Below, piece by piece: positions 15,394-24,248 of a DNA stretch of 26,798 nt. Position numbers and translations under genes: made by a program. Within the stretch, counting starts at the first letter, position 1. Each line of letters starts with the position of its first letter. The notes under the pieces are model-generated. The model saw only the letters and a list, made by a program, of their open reading frames with translations. It searched no databases and was not told the DNA's origin. This DNA is from Candidatus Aminicenantota bacterium (GTDB lineage Bacteria; Acidobacteriota; Aminicenantia; Aminicenantales; Aminicenantaceae), in NCBI GenBank assembly GCA_030620655.1, contig JAUXEH010000003.1, forward strand, positions 1 through 26,798, written 5' to 3'.

Positions 15394-18300
15394 GCCTCAG
15401 TACTCCCCTTGCTTTCCGCCATCTCATAGGCCATGGGGATCAGGATGAGTGTCAGGAAAGTGGCCAGAATCAGCCCCCCGATGACCGATATGGCCAACGG
15501 CTGCTGGAGCTCCGAGCCCTTCCCCAGACCCAGGGACATGGGGAACAGTCCCAGGGCCGTGGTCACGGTAGTCATGAGGATGGGGCGCAGCCGCACCCGG
15601 CTGGCCTGCATGATGGCCTCCCTAACGCCCATGCCGCTCCGGCGCAGCTGGTTGGTGTAATCGACCTTGACGATGGCGTCGTTGACCACGATCCCGGCCA
15701 GCATCACCATCCCGATGATGGAGATCACGTTCAGGGTCTGCCCCGTGATCAGGAGCGCCCATATGGCCCCTGTCAGGCCCATGGGCAGGGTGAAGAGGAT
15801 CAGGAAGGGATGCTTGAGCGATTCGAACTGGGCGGCCATGATCATGTAGACCAGCAGGGCCGCCAGCCCGAACGCGAAGATCAGGCTCTGGAAGGAGCGC
15901 TGCATCTCCTCCTGCTCACCGCTGAACACCACGCGGTACCCCGGGGGCAGCTCCAGCTCCGCAATCTTTTCCTGGACCTGGGGCACGACCTGGCTTATCT
16001 TCTTCCCGGCCAGGTTGGCGGTCACCAGCACCTCACGCTGCTGGCTTTCTCTCCGGATCTCCTTGGGCCCCCGGACGATCTTATAGCTGACCAGCTCCCG
16101 CAGCGGGATGAGCATCCCCTGGTGCGAGTACTGCTCGTTCAGCAGCGTATCTATGTTCTCCCGGACATTCTTATCCAGCCGCACCAGGATATCGTATTTC
16201 TTTTCCAGCTCCTTGAACTCGGAGGCGATCCTGCCTCCTACGGCGTTGGACAGGTAATTTCCCAGAGCAGCAGGAAATATCCCGTATTTTTCTATGGCCT
16301 GCTTGTTGATGCTGACCAGAAATTCCGGTTTCCCCTCCCCCAGGTTGGTGGAGATGTCGGTGATCCCCTCGACGGATTCCAGTTTTGACACCAGCTGCTC
16401 CGCCAGGATCCGGAGCCGGTTGAGCTCATCGCCCTTGATTTTGAGCCCGATCTCCGCCGTGCTGAAGGCCATGAGCTGGGCCAGGGTTGACTGCTCCTTG
16501 ACGAGGGAGAAGGTCATCCCCGGCACGGCATACATCCGCTGCCTCAGGCCCTCCATCAGCGGCTCCACATCCTCCTCTTCATAGGCCTCGATATAGAGCC
16601 GGGCCGAGTTGAGTGAGATGTCCGGGTTGAGCGCTTCCATCCCGCTCACAATGCCGACCTGAGAGAACGTGGCCTTGACCGCTTCCTGGTTTTTTAGCCA
16701 GACTTCCAGGGTACGGACGATGTCCGAGGTCTGCTCCATGGAATAGTCGACGGGTGTCTTGAGGTTGGCCTCGAAGGCCACGGACTCCGGTTTGGGCATG
16801 AGCTCCCGGGGGATGCGTGACGCCGCGTAGGCCGTGATCCCCAGGAAGATCAGCGACCAGAAGATCACGATCCCCTTGTGGGCCAGGCTCCACTCCAGAG
16901 TCGCATGATACACTTTCTCGAACCGGGCATACATGGCATTGTAAGCCTTGAACACGGCCTTGATGACAGGCCTGAAGGGCAGGCTCAGGTAATGGAACAG
17001 GAGCAGCAGCAGCTGGCTTACGAGGCTGAATATCAGGTTCAGCACCCAGAAGATTCCCTTGGGGATGTTGTAGAGGAGCCAGCGCAGCCCCCGAAAGGGG
17101 AACAGCAGGATGTTTTTCTTTTTGGTTTTATCGCCCGGATTGGTGTCGGGCGGCGCTGCCGCGGCCGGGGTTTTGGAGGCCCGGGGTGTCAGCTTGACGT
17201 CGATCCGGCGTGAGGCCAGCATGGGGAGCAGCGTCAGGGAGACGATCAGCGATGAGAGCATGGCAAAGGTCACGGTCAGCGCCTGATCCTTGAACAGCTG
17301 CCCGGCCACCCCGTGCACATAAATGACCGGCAGGAACACCGATATGGTGGTCAGGGTCGAGGCGGTCACCGCCATCCCCACTTCCCGCGTTCCCACCACG
17401 GCCGCATCGAAAAGGCTTTTTCCTGAAGACCTGTGCCGAAAGATGCTCTCGGATACCACGATGGAGTTGTCCACCAGCATCCCGATCCCCAGCGCCAGGC
17501 CACCCAGAGACATGATGTTGAGGGTGATGCCCCGGTAATACAACAGGTTGAAGGTGGCGATGATGGCAATGGGGATGACACCGGCGATGATCATGGGAGT
17601 CTTGAAGTCCTGCAGGAAGACAAAGAGGACCAAAAACGCCAGGATCCCACCGAAGAGGATGGAATTACGCACCGAAGAGATGGCGTTTTCTATGTACTTG
17701 GCCTGTTCGGATACTATAAAGATTTCGATGCTCGGATTCTCCGCCTGGATATCCTCCAGGATCTCGCGTGCGGTCTGCGTCACCTTCACGGTGTTGGCGC
17801 CCGCCTCCTTGCGGACCAGGATGCCGATGCTCTCACGACCGTTGAGACGGGTGATCCCCTGGCGCTCCTTGATGGAATCCCGTATTTCGGCTACGTCCTT
17901 GAGCCGGATGACCCCACGCTCCCGGGTGGTCTTGATGCTGATCTCGCCGATCTCGTCCAGTTCCTCGAACTCCCCCACCACACGCAGCGCATAGCGGAAC
18001 CGCCCTTTGTTGATGGTCCCCCCCTGCAGGTTCTGGTTGAAAGCATCGATGCGGTTGGAGATCTCGTCGATGGTCAGACCGTAGAGGGTTAGGTAGCGGG
18101 GATTGACCTCGATATGGATCTCCCGCTCGACACCCCCCGCGATCTCGGCGGAACCGATCCCCTCGATCTGCTCCAGCCGGGGCTTGACCAGCTCCTCCGA
18201 GAACTCCTTGAGCTCCAGCAGCGACCTGTCCCCCGAGATGGAGAGCACCAGGATGGGTTTGCTCTGGGGATCAAACGGGATGATAGTCGGATCCTCGGCC

Positions 18301-18659
18301 TGGTCGGGAAGCTGGACCCCATCCAGGGCCTCCCGGGTGTGCAGCATGGCGAAATCCATGTCCGTACCCCAGGCGAACTCCAGGATCATGTACGAGAAGC
18401 CCTCCTTGGAAACGGATTCCACACGCCGCAGCCCGGGGATGCGGCTAACGGCCGCTTCCAGGTCATCCGTGATGATGGTCTCGATCTCTTCTGGGGCCAC
18501 TCCCGGGTACTGGGTGACCACCGACAGCCGTGGGTAGCTGATGTCCGGGAGCAGGTCGACGCTGAGCTCGCTCAGGGAGACAAAACCCAGCAGGACAATG
18601 GCCACAAAGAACATCATGGTGGTTACGGGTCGCTTGGCAGCGATGTGCGTGATCTTCAT
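15390..18659 (-). CDS. RND-family efflux permease (first of tandem pair) with enlarged central loop
   Basis: 1089 residues, about 50-60 longer than the typical AcrB-type pump. Standard landmarks are present: an N-terminal helix followed by LSVDLLPDISYPRLSV, helix 4 LGIGMLVDNSIVVSES (Asp397, Asn398), and helix 10-11 AGIVVNDAIVKVDYTNQLR. The extra length lies in the cytoplasmic link between helices 6 and 7 (about 485-575). It consists of a charged, Pro/Ala-rich stretch (PRASKTPAAAAPPDTNPGDK), a Lys-rich patch and a second hydrophobic segment (about 533-562). It is the first gene of a two-gene operon; AAGAAG before the ATG is a weak ribosome binding site and TATAAT (18718-18713) may be its -10 box. 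The membrane-fusion partner is probably the gene at 25685-26798. Confidence 0.9.
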   Translation of the reverse strand: MKITHIAAKRPVTTMMFFVAIVLLGFVSLSELSVDLLPDISYPRLSVVTQYPGVAPEEIETIITDDLEAAVSRIPGLRRVESVSKEGFSYMILEFAWGTDMDFAMLHTREALDGVQLPDQAEDPTIIPFDPQSKPILVLSISGDRSLLELKEFSEELVKPRLEQIEGIGSAEIAGGVEREIHIEVNPRYLTLYGLTIDEISNRIDAFNQNLQGGTINKGRFRYALRVVGEFEELDEIGEISIKTTRERGVIRLKDVAEIRDSIKERQGITRLNGRESIGILVRKEAGANTVKVTQTAREILEDIQAENPSIEIFIVSEQAKYIENAISSVRNSILFGGILAFLVLFVFLQDFKTPMIIAGVIPIAIIATFNLLYYRGITLNIMSLGGLALGIGMLVDNSIVVSESIFRHRSSGKSLFDAAVVGTREVGMAVTASTLTTISVFLPVIYVHGVAGQLFKDQALTVTFAMLSSLIVSLTLLPMLASRRIDVKLTPRASKTPAAAAPPDTNPGDKTKKKNILLFPFRGLRWLLYNIPKGIFWVLNLIFSLVSQLLLLLFHYLSLPFRPVIKAVFKAYNAMYARFEKVYHATLEWSLAHKGIVIFWSLIFLGITAYAASRIPRELMPKPESVAFEANLKTPVDYSMEQTSDIVRTLEVWLKNQEAVKATFSQVGIVSGMEALNPDISLNSARLYIEAYEEEDVEPLMEGLRQRMYAVPGMTFSLVKEQSTLAQLMAFSTAEIGLKIKGDELNRLRILAEQLVSKLESVEGITDISTNLGEGKPEFLVSINKQAIEKYGIFPAALGNYLSNAVGGRIASEFKELEKKYDILVRLDKNVRENIDTLLNEQYSHQGMLIPLRELVSYKIVRGPKEIRRESQQREVLVTANLAGKKISQVVPQVQEKIAELELPPGYRVVFSGEQEEMQRSFQSLIFAFGLAALLVYMIMAAQFESLKHPFLILFTLPMGLTGAIWALLITGQTLNVISIIGMVMLAGIVVNDAIVKVDYTNQLRRSGMGVREAIMQASRVRLRPILMTTVTTALGLFPMSLGLGKGSELQQPLAISVIGGLILATFLTLILIPMAYEMAESKGSTEA

Positions 18660-18712
18660 GTCTTCTTACCCTCTACGGGGCCGCTCTCGGGCCCTCCATC
18701 TCTCTATTCTCT

Positions 18713-18718
18713 ATTATA
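18713..18718 (-). promoter_or_regulatory. Possible -10 box of the RND operon
   Basis: TATAAT on the minus strand, 54 nt before the RND start, inside the A/T-rich stretch that separates the gene from the palindromic element. No recognisable -35 lies 16-18 bp upstream. Confidence 0.35.
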
Positions 18719-18741
18719 TATACGCCTCTTTTATCCTAAAT

Positions 18742-18964
18742 GCTAATACGTAGTAAGCATATCCAAAACAGTGTTGATTTTTAGATCAGTCGGGTAAGCT
18801 GATAAGGAAGCCATCCGGAGGCGAGCGGGCATGGTTCCTCGAAGAGGAGAGCGAGCCGAGGAATAAGGTGAGTCTCCTCGCGGGGGAAAACCACCGGGCT
18901 GACGTTTCAGCTTACCCGACTGTTGCTTTATCACGGTCTTGGACATGCTTTCTAATACGTATTA
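18742..18964. repeat. 223-bp palindromic element (MITE-like or structured RNA)
   Basis: The outer ~60 bp on each side are imperfect inverted repeats. GCTAATACGTAGTAAGCATATCC at the left, split here as GCTAATACGTAG and TAAGCATATCC, pairs with GGACATGCTTTC and TAATACGTATTA at the right. The inner 16 bp are perfect: 18787-18802 (CAGTCGGGTAAGCTGA) against 18907-18922. The ~100-bp centre holds a smaller stem, TTCCTCG with CGAGGAA. It differs in sequence from the TGGATTATTCA family. It fills most of the 345-bp gap between the RND operon and the amidase remnant. A 67-codon frame inside is judged spurious. Confidence 0.65.
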
Positions 18965-19004
18965 TCTCCACTCAAGTTGTCGTTCGATCCTCTTCTTGTT
19001 CTCT

Positions 19005-19244
19005 TTAACCCTGTCTCCTTCCGGAGCGTTGCCTCAAATCACAACCCTGCAGCTGCCGGCAGCTCAGCTCCCCCGCGCGGAAGGCGGCATGGATATGCGA
19101 GATCGTAGCCACCTCCAGCGGGAAAGTCTCTCCTTCTCTAACTGCTCGATCCACTGGTTTACAGGCCATGAGCGTAAGCAGGAGCCACAACAGCGCCAGC
19201 AGCCCGAATGCGGCCAGAGCGATAAACAGGATTTTGCGTAACAT
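19005..19244 (-). pseudogene. Truncated amidase (N-terminal remnant, 79 aa)
   Basis: Starts at ATG 19244 with an excellent ribosome binding site (GGGAGGAG, 3 nt spacing), 22 nt after the ABC permease stop; an in-frame ATG at 19274 overlaps the permease and is not preferred. The product has a hydrophobic leader (MLRKILFIALAAFGLLALLWLLLTLMACKP) and then EVATISHIHAAFRAGELSCRQL, which matches the opening helix of amidase-signature enzymes (compare the usual xATIxDIHAAxRxGELTCRxLV pattern). After RQL the sequence loses similarity and stops at 19005. The Ser-Ser-Lys catalytic core, about 400 residues, is missing. The break lies about 40 bp from the palindromic element. It could still be translated as a small membrane-anchored peptide. 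Confidence 0.6.
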
Positions 19245-19266
19245 GTTCTCCTCCCTTTGACCGGGC

Positions 19267-21006
19267 TCACTCATAGGGCTGCAGGCTCAACATCACCGCC
19301 GCCGGTGCTTCCTCATACAGGATCCGGGCCTTCTTATAGAAGAACAGATGCAGGTAGACTCTGATGCCCGTCAGAAGAATCAATACAGCACCGAAAAAAA
19401 AGGGAAACGCGGCCGGATGTCTCAGCAGCGCAGCTTCTACTGCGGTCAGTATGAATACATACCCCAGGAAAGCCAGCGTATAGGCCAGCCAGAAGAGCTG
19501 GATGCGCTCCTGGCCCGGGAGATAGGAACAGGTGAAAGGGATTTTCCGCTGCTTCAGAAAAAGGACTTCCATAAGGACAACCGAGACCGCACAGCCGTAC
19601 AGGCAGTGATAAAGGGCCATGACCGGATCCCAGATAGAAGTATAAAAGATAAAGAGGAGAAAAAACAGTGGAATCAGGGCGCGGAACAGGATAAGTTTCC
19701 GCAGGGAAGAAAAATAATGGTGCTTGACCCTGTCCTCGGTCAGCCGGAACACCCAATTCGCCTCTAACACCGATGGGATCTGGATCACGCCGCGGATCCC
19801 GATCAGGAGGAAGAAGCTCAGGATCAGTGGGACGGCCAGCAGGGTTTGGTTGGGACGGCCCCCCGGACTGAGGATCTCCGGCTGCGGCAGCACCAGGACC
19901 AGTATCAGCCCCACGGCTACGGCCAGGAAACTGGCCAGCCGCACCTTGTGGAACATGCTCTGTTTCAGGGTCTGCTGGATGAAATGGAATACCGCCCGCT
20001 GCACGGGGTGGGGCAGGAATACGGCATCGAAGGCGCTCTGCAGTCCGGCCCGGATCCGCGCGAACCGGGGCCTCGAGGCCCTGCCGGCGGCCATGTGTCT
20101 GAGATACCGGCGGTAGCCCAGCCCCATGGCGACATAGGAAAGGCCCACGGTGGAGACGAGGGAAAGGACGGCCAGCGAGGCGAAGGGGCGGAAAAAGGCA
20201 TCCGCATTGCCCAGCAGGGACTCGTACAGCCCGGTGAACCACATGGGGGGGAAGAGGTAGAGGAAGCCGGAATAGCCGGCCTTGAGGCTGAGAAATGTGC
20301 CGAAGGAGGGTGCGAACAGAACCGTGCCGGTCAGGTACATGACCAGGAAAAAGACGTAGGCGGCCAGGAAGATCGATCGGATGTACACGGAAAGGCGGCG
20401 GAAGAGCCGGAACCCGAGGACGTTCATGAGCAGGCCGATCAGGAGCACATTGAGAAAAAAGAAGAAGTACAGGGCCGCTAAGTTGGACAGCAGATGCACT
20501 CCCATGAAGCGCAGCCCATAGGACAGGCTGCGGGACTGCCACTTGACCAGGTAGAACGCATGGGTGAAGACGGAAAGAGCGTTTATGGCGACGGCGAACA
20601 GGGACACGAACAGGAACAGGCTGGCGAACTTAGCCAGGAACAGGGTCCGGATCCTGACCGGAAGCGGCATAAGGTTGGCATAATCTCGGCCGTCGGGGAA
20701 AATGACATCCCATTCGAACACGGTGATGAAACCGATCAGCAGCATGAAAAACGTGGTCACATAGCATTTTTCCACCCATGAGGTTCCCTGATCTTCGGAA
20801 AGCGCGTACCTGAACAGCATGACGTTGGAGACATGTCCGCAGAGCACCGCCAGGAGCGCCTGGATGCCGATGATCTTCTCCCGCATCTGGTCTCCGAACG
20901 ACACCACATCGTTGTGAAAGAGGCGCAGGTAGAAATGCCGGGTGAGGATTACGAAATGTTTCAGTTCACCCCGGGCCGAGCGGAGGAGGATTCGTGTATC
21001 CCACAT
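19267..21006 (-). CDS. Large ABC-type exporter membrane protein
   Basis: 579 residues with about 12 hydrophobic helices spread across the chain (for example VEKCYVTTFFMLLIGFITVF, FASLFLFVSLFAVAINALSVF, LAVAVGLILVLVL and LIPLFFLLFIFY). No nucleotide-binding motif is present. It begins 7 nt after the ABC ATPase gene on the same strand, so it is almost certainly the membrane partner of that ATPase. The specific family is not recognised; length and layout fit ABC-2-like permeases that are larger than usual, or a fusion of two six-helix halves. It is followed by the amidase remnant in the same operon. Substrate unknown. Confidence 0.7.
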   Translation of the reverse strand: MWDTRILLRSARGELKHFVILTRHFYLRLFHNDVVSFGDQMREKIIGIQALLAVLCGHVSNVMLFRYALSEDQGTSWVEKCYVTTFFMLLIGFITVFEWDVIFPDGRDYANLMPLPVRIRTLFLAKFASLFLFVSLFAVAINALSVFTHAFYLVKWQSRSLSYGLRFMGVHLLSNLAALYFFFFLNVLLIGLLMNVLGFRLFRRLSVYIRSIFLAAYVFFLVMYLTGTVLFAPSFGTFLSLKAGYSGFLYLFPPMWFTGLYESLLGNADAFFRPFASLAVLSLVSTVGLSYVAMGLGYRRYLRHMAAGRASRPRFARIRAGLQSAFDAVFLPHPVQRAVFHFIQQTLKQSMFHKVRLASFLAVAVGLILVLVLPQPEILSPGGRPNQTLLAVPLILSFFLLIGIRGVIQIPSVLEANWVFRLTEDRVKHHYFSSLRKLILFRALIPLFFLLFIFYTSIWDPVMALYHCLYGCAVSVVLMEVLFLKQRKIPFTCSYLPGQERIQLFWLAYTLAFLGYVFILTAVEAALLRHPAAFPFFFGAVLILLTGIRVYLHLFFYKKARILYEEAPAAVMLSLQPYE

Positions 21007-21013
21007 GGGCCCG

Positions 21014-21784
21014 TCAGGTCTGGGGGCGTATGGCGGCCAGGATCTCCCGGGCCTTGGCTTCGGTGTCTTCCTTGACCACCAGTTGGCTGAAGATCTCCTC
21101 CAGGCTGGGCAGCCGCATGAGCTTCCTCAGGTTCGCCACGGAGTCGTCCGCCACGATCGATCCCTTGTGGATGATGATGGCCCGGGAGCACACCTTCTCC
21201 ACCACCTCGAGGACATGGGAGGAGTACACGATGATCCGGCCGGACCCGGCCAGCATGCGAACCAGGTCCTTTATGACCCGGCCGGTGGTCACGTCCAGCC
21301 CGGAGAGGGGCTCGTCCAGCAGCAGGATCTCCGGATCGTGCAGCAGCGCGGACGAGATCAGCACCTTCTGGACCATCCCCTTGGAATACGAAGATATGGC
21401 CATGTCCATCTCCATGGAGAGCTCGAAAGACTTCATCAGTTCCTTGATCCGGGGCTTGAGAATCCGATCCGGGATGTGCCGCAGCCGGCCCACCATGAGC
21501 AGGTAATCGTAGGCACTGAGGTGGGGATAGATCTCCGCGTTCTCAGGCACATATCCGATCCTTTTCTTGAAAGAATAAAGATCTTTGGATATATTGGTTC
21601 CACGGTATTCGATGGCACCGCTGGTGGGCTCCAGCAGCCCGGCCAACATCTTGATGGTGGTGGACTTACCGGCCCCATTGGGCCCGAGGTATCCGACGAC
21701 CTCTCCCGGTTCTACTCGGAAGCTGACCTTTTTGACGGCGGGAAAAACCGAGAACTTCTTGGTGACATCGCGCAGTTCCAGCAT
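21014..21784 (-). CDS. ABC transporter ATP-binding protein (ABC-2 type)
   Basis: 256 residues with all ATPase motifs: Walker A GPNGAGKST (34-42), the Q-loop region IGYVPENAEIYPHLS (77-90) of the ABC-2/CcmA type where Gln is replaced, signature YSKGMVQKV (133-141), Walker B ILLLDEP (153-159) with SGLD following, and a switch His in VYSSHVLEVVE. A GGAGG site lies 9 nt before the ATG. It powers the downstream permease encoded 7 nt after it. The C-terminal helix LEEIFSQLVVKED is typical of this class. The promoter region is shared with the divergent TPR protein gene. Confidence 0.92.
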   Translation of the reverse strand: MLELRDVTKKFSVFPAVKKVSFRVEPGEVVGYLGPNGAGKSTTIKMLAGLLEPTSGAIEYRGTNISKDLYSFKKRIGYVPENAEIYPHLSAYDYLLMVGRLRHIPDRILKPRIKELMKSFELSMEMDMAISSYSKGMVQKVLISSALLHDPEILLLDEPLSGLDVTTGRVIKDLVRMLAGSGRIIVYSSHVLEVVEKVCSRAIIIHKGSIVADDSVANLRKLMRLPSLEEIFSQLVVKEDTEAKAREILAAIRPQT

Positions 21785-21879
21785 TTACAGCGGCCTCCTG
21801 GCGCCGCATTACATCTATATACCTCGCTCACGAGGATTTATTCCACCAGATTCTGAGTGCCATGCGTATAAGAATCCAG

Positions 21880-21908
21880 TATAATAGGAACAATATTCAA
21901 GGGAGGCG
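21880..21908 (+). promoter_or_regulatory. -10 box and ribosome binding site of the TPR protein gene
   Basis: A perfect TATAAT (21880-21885) lies 26 nt before the ATG, and GGGAGGCG (from 21901) provides ribosome binding. A -35 match is poor. The position in the 127-bp divergent gap makes a real promoter plausible. Confidence 0.45.
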
Positions 21909-21911
21909 AAC

Positions 21912-23489
21912 ATGCCCAGAGCACTTCCGATGATGCTGCCCGCTCTTGTATCGCTGGTACTCGTCCACTGCGCCGGCACGCCCCAGCCCGAGGTGACCCC
22001 CCAGGAGGTCGCCCAGTACAACCTGAGGCTCAAAGAGGCCGATGGCCTCTTACCGTCCTATAACTATGTCAACATGAAGCGGGCCTTCGATATCTACGGC
22101 GAGCTCCTGCCCTTCCCTGCCTTTAAGCAGAAGACAGGAGAGCGCTACATCCAGACCGCCCTGGTGCTGGCCCTGCGGGAGCGCGAGCTGGGGATCACGG
22201 ATTCCAATGTGCTCCAGCAGGCCAAAGACTTGATCGCAACCGCCCCCTATCTGGAAGGATTTCTCAGATATGTGGATATAGTGGAGCACATCCCGAGCAA
22301 TACCAAGGGCATAACCGGAGGGACCGAACAGAGCAGCGAGGGCATGGACGACTACTTCGAATGGATCAAACACAATGTGGAACCCATCAACGCCCACCTG
22401 AAGGAAAAATCCACCTCCTCAGATCTCTTCGCCTATCTCTACATCTCCTTCCACGGCTCCTTCGCCCACAGGTTCCCTGAGATAGATGACATGAAAACCC
22501 TGGGCAACCTGTTTCCTGTCTCGCCCCTCATCCGTTTCAAGCTCTCCATCTATCCCATACTGGATGACCGAGGCTTGAAAGGCATCCTGGATGCAGACCC
22601 TGAGTTTTATGAGGCGGACCTGTTCCTGGGTGCCGTGGAAATGCAGGCGGGGAAGCTTCTGTCCGCGGAGAAGAGATATCTGAATGTCAATACGCACATA
22701 CCGAAGTCCACCTCGGCCGTCATCTCGCTGGCCAGCGTCTGTTTCCAGCTGGAAGAGTTCGACCGGTGCCTGGAATTCAACGACAAGGCGCTCGATCTGG
22801 CTCCGCGCTACCGGGACGCCATCCTGGGCCGGGCCATGTGTCTGGGCTACCTGGGGCGCCATAAGGATGCCCTGGCTGAACTCCAGAAGATGCTCGACCT
22901 GGGCAGCTATTACCTCGGTGAATCCAATTACTGGATTGCCTGGAATCTCAACGAGCTGGGACGCATCGATGAGGCGCAGACACATGTCGAGAAGGCCAAG
23001 GATTACCTGATCGGCCATCATGAGGTCATGCTGCTGGCGGGGCTGGTCGCCTATCAGCAGAAGCGTCTCGAGGATGCCGAAAGGGACCTCACCGAGACGC
23101 TCGAAATAAATTTTTACGAATGCGAGGCCGCCTTCTATCTGGGAAAGATCCATGCCGACCGGGCGGAGTGGCCCGATTCCGGGAGCTTCTTTGAGAGGGC
23201 GGCGAGCTGCAATCATCAGATGGAGGCGGCTCTTAACGCCAAGATCCGGGAGATCGAAGAGTCCGCCATGTCGGCGGCCCGGAAAGAAAAACACATCCGC
23301 AAAAAAAAGACCCAGCTCCTGCAGACCAGCCGGACCAAGGCCACGGCCTATTACAACGCTGCCGCCGGCTTCTACAACGCCAAGATGCAGGACAAGGCCC
23401 TGAGCATGGCCGAAAAGGCGGCCGAGCATCCCGTGACCCGGGAGAAGGCCCGGGAACTCATCACCGCCATCAAACAGAAATCCCCCTGA
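21912..23489 (+). CDS. TPR-repeat lipoprotein, unknown function
   Basis: 525 residues. The N-terminus (PRALPMMLPALVSLVLVHCAGTPQ) is a signal peptide ending in a lipobox-like LVHC, although His before the Cys is unusual for signal peptidase II. The rest is alpha-helical with several tetratricopeptide-like repeats, best seen around 230-430: YEADLFLGAVEMQAGKLLSAEKRYL, AVISLASVCFQLEEFDRCLEFNDKALDL, AILGRAMCLGYLGRHKDALAELQ and NYWIAWNLNELGRIDEAQTHVEKAKDY. A basic coiled region follows (about 455-475, AARKEKHIRKKKTQ). A scaffolding role in the periplasm is likely. It lies just upstream of the sigma/TonB genes, separated by a possible terminator, so a link is possible but unproven. Confidence 0.7.
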   Translation: MPRALPMMLPALVSLVLVHCAGTPQPEVTPQEVAQYNLRLKEADGLLPSYNYVNMKRAFDIYGELLPFPAFKQKTGERYIQTALVLALRERELGITDSNVLQQAKDLIATAPYLEGFLRYVDIVEHIPSNTKGITGGTEQSSEGMDDYFEWIKHNVEPINAHLKEKSTSSDLFAYLYISFHGSFAHRFPEIDDMKTLGNLFPVSPLIRFKLSIYPILDDRGLKGILDADPEFYEADLFLGAVEMQAGKLLSAEKRYLNVNTHIPKSTSAVISLASVCFQLEEFDRCLEFNDKALDLAPRYRDAILGRAMCLGYLGRHKDALAELQKMLDLGSYYLGESNYWIAWNLNELGRIDEAQTHVEKAKDYLIGHHEVMLLAGLVAYQQKRLEDAERDLTETLEINFYECEAAFYLGKIHADRAEWPDSGSFFERAASCNHQMEAALNAKIREIEESAMSAARKEKHIRKKKTQLLQTSRTKATAYYNAAAGFYNAKMQDKALSMAEKAAEHPVTREKARELITAIKQKSP

Positions 23490-23519
23490 GGATCCCTTCC
23501 CCGGTCTCTTTGTCAAGAT

Positions 23520-23541
23520 CGTAAATATTCTTTACGTTTTT
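23520..23541 (+). terminator. Weak intrinsic terminator candidate
   Basis: CGTAAA (23520-23525) and TTTACG (23531-23536) form a six-bp stem with a five-base loop, followed by five T. It lies 31 nt after the TPR gene stop. The stem is A/T-rich, so termination would be inefficient. Confidence 0.4.
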
Positions 23542-23666
23542 CCCAGGTCCTGCCGTCAGGCAGCCTCACACTCATGGGGAAGCACAAACAAGGCACGTTT
23601 TTTGCATTCACTCAGAGTCAGCGGGAATAATCTTCGATTCCAGTTGTACATAAAATGGGAGCGAGA

Positions 23667-24248
23667 ATGAGTCGGAATGAAAGCGAAGAGGAACTTATGC
23701 TCATCGTGAAAGCCAAAAAAGGCGATTCCAACGCGTACGAGTCGCTGGTGCGGAAGTATCAGAGGAGCATTTATTATCTCTGTCACCGCATGACCGGGGC
23801 CCACCAGTCAGCGGATGACCTTTCTCAAGAGACTTTCGTCAAGGCTTATTTCGCCCTTCCCAAATTCAACGAGGAGATGAGCTTTTTCGCCTGGATTCGA
23901 AAGATCGCCGTCAACAGCACCCTGAACTATCTCAAACTCCGAAACAGGGAGAAGCCTCTGGCAGAAGACAACCCGCCACCCGGGACCGGCAATCCCGGCT
24001 CGTATGCCGCGATGCCGGAAGCCAAGCTGGAGCAGAAGCGGATGGAGCAGACATTCCAGGAGGCGCTTCACTCCCTGCCTGCGGACCAGAAAGCCATTTT
24101 CATACTCAAGGTGTTCGAAGAACAAAGCTATAAGGACATCGCGCGGGTCATGAACATCCCTCACGGCACGGTGATGTCACGACTCAGCCGGGCTCGACAA
24201 AAACTCAAGCACGCCATGGCCGCATACCTCGAGGGAGGTGACGCATGA
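23667..24248 (+). CDS. ECF-type RNA polymerase sigma factor
   Basis: 193 residues with the two ECF sigma domains. Region 2 (YESLVRKYQRSIYYLCHRM, then SADDLSQETFVKAYFAL and FFAWIRKIAVNSTLNYL) binds the -10 element and core polymerase. Region 4 (LPADQKAIFILKVFEEQSYKDIARVMNIPHGTVMSRLSRARQKLK, here noted only by its ends at about residues 132-176) is the -35-binding helix-turn-helix. The ATG at 23667 is preferred over the one at 23655 because GGGAG lies 5 nt before it. The stop overlaps the ATG of the anti-sigma/TonB fusion (ATGA), so the two are coupled and the fusion probably controls this sigma. The target regulon cannot be read from the window. Confidence 0.9.
   Translation: MSRNESEEELMLIVKAKKGDSNAYESLVRKYQRSIYYLCHRMTGAHQSADDLSQETFVKAYFALPKFNEEMSFFAWIRKIAVNSTLNYLKLRNREKPLAEDNPPPGTGNPGSYAAMPEAKLEQKRMEQTFQEALHSLPADQKAIFILKVFEEQSYKDIARVMNIPHGTVMSRLSRARQKLKHAMAAYLEGGDA

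Noticed and set aside
18743..18946. 67-codon minus-strand frame inside the palindromic element
   Set aside because: Starts and ends within the inverted repeats, no ribosome binding site, no family resemblance.
22419..23516. 365-codon minus-strand frame
   Set aside because: Antisense to the TPR protein, which has the signal peptide, ribosome binding site and repeat pattern of a real gene.
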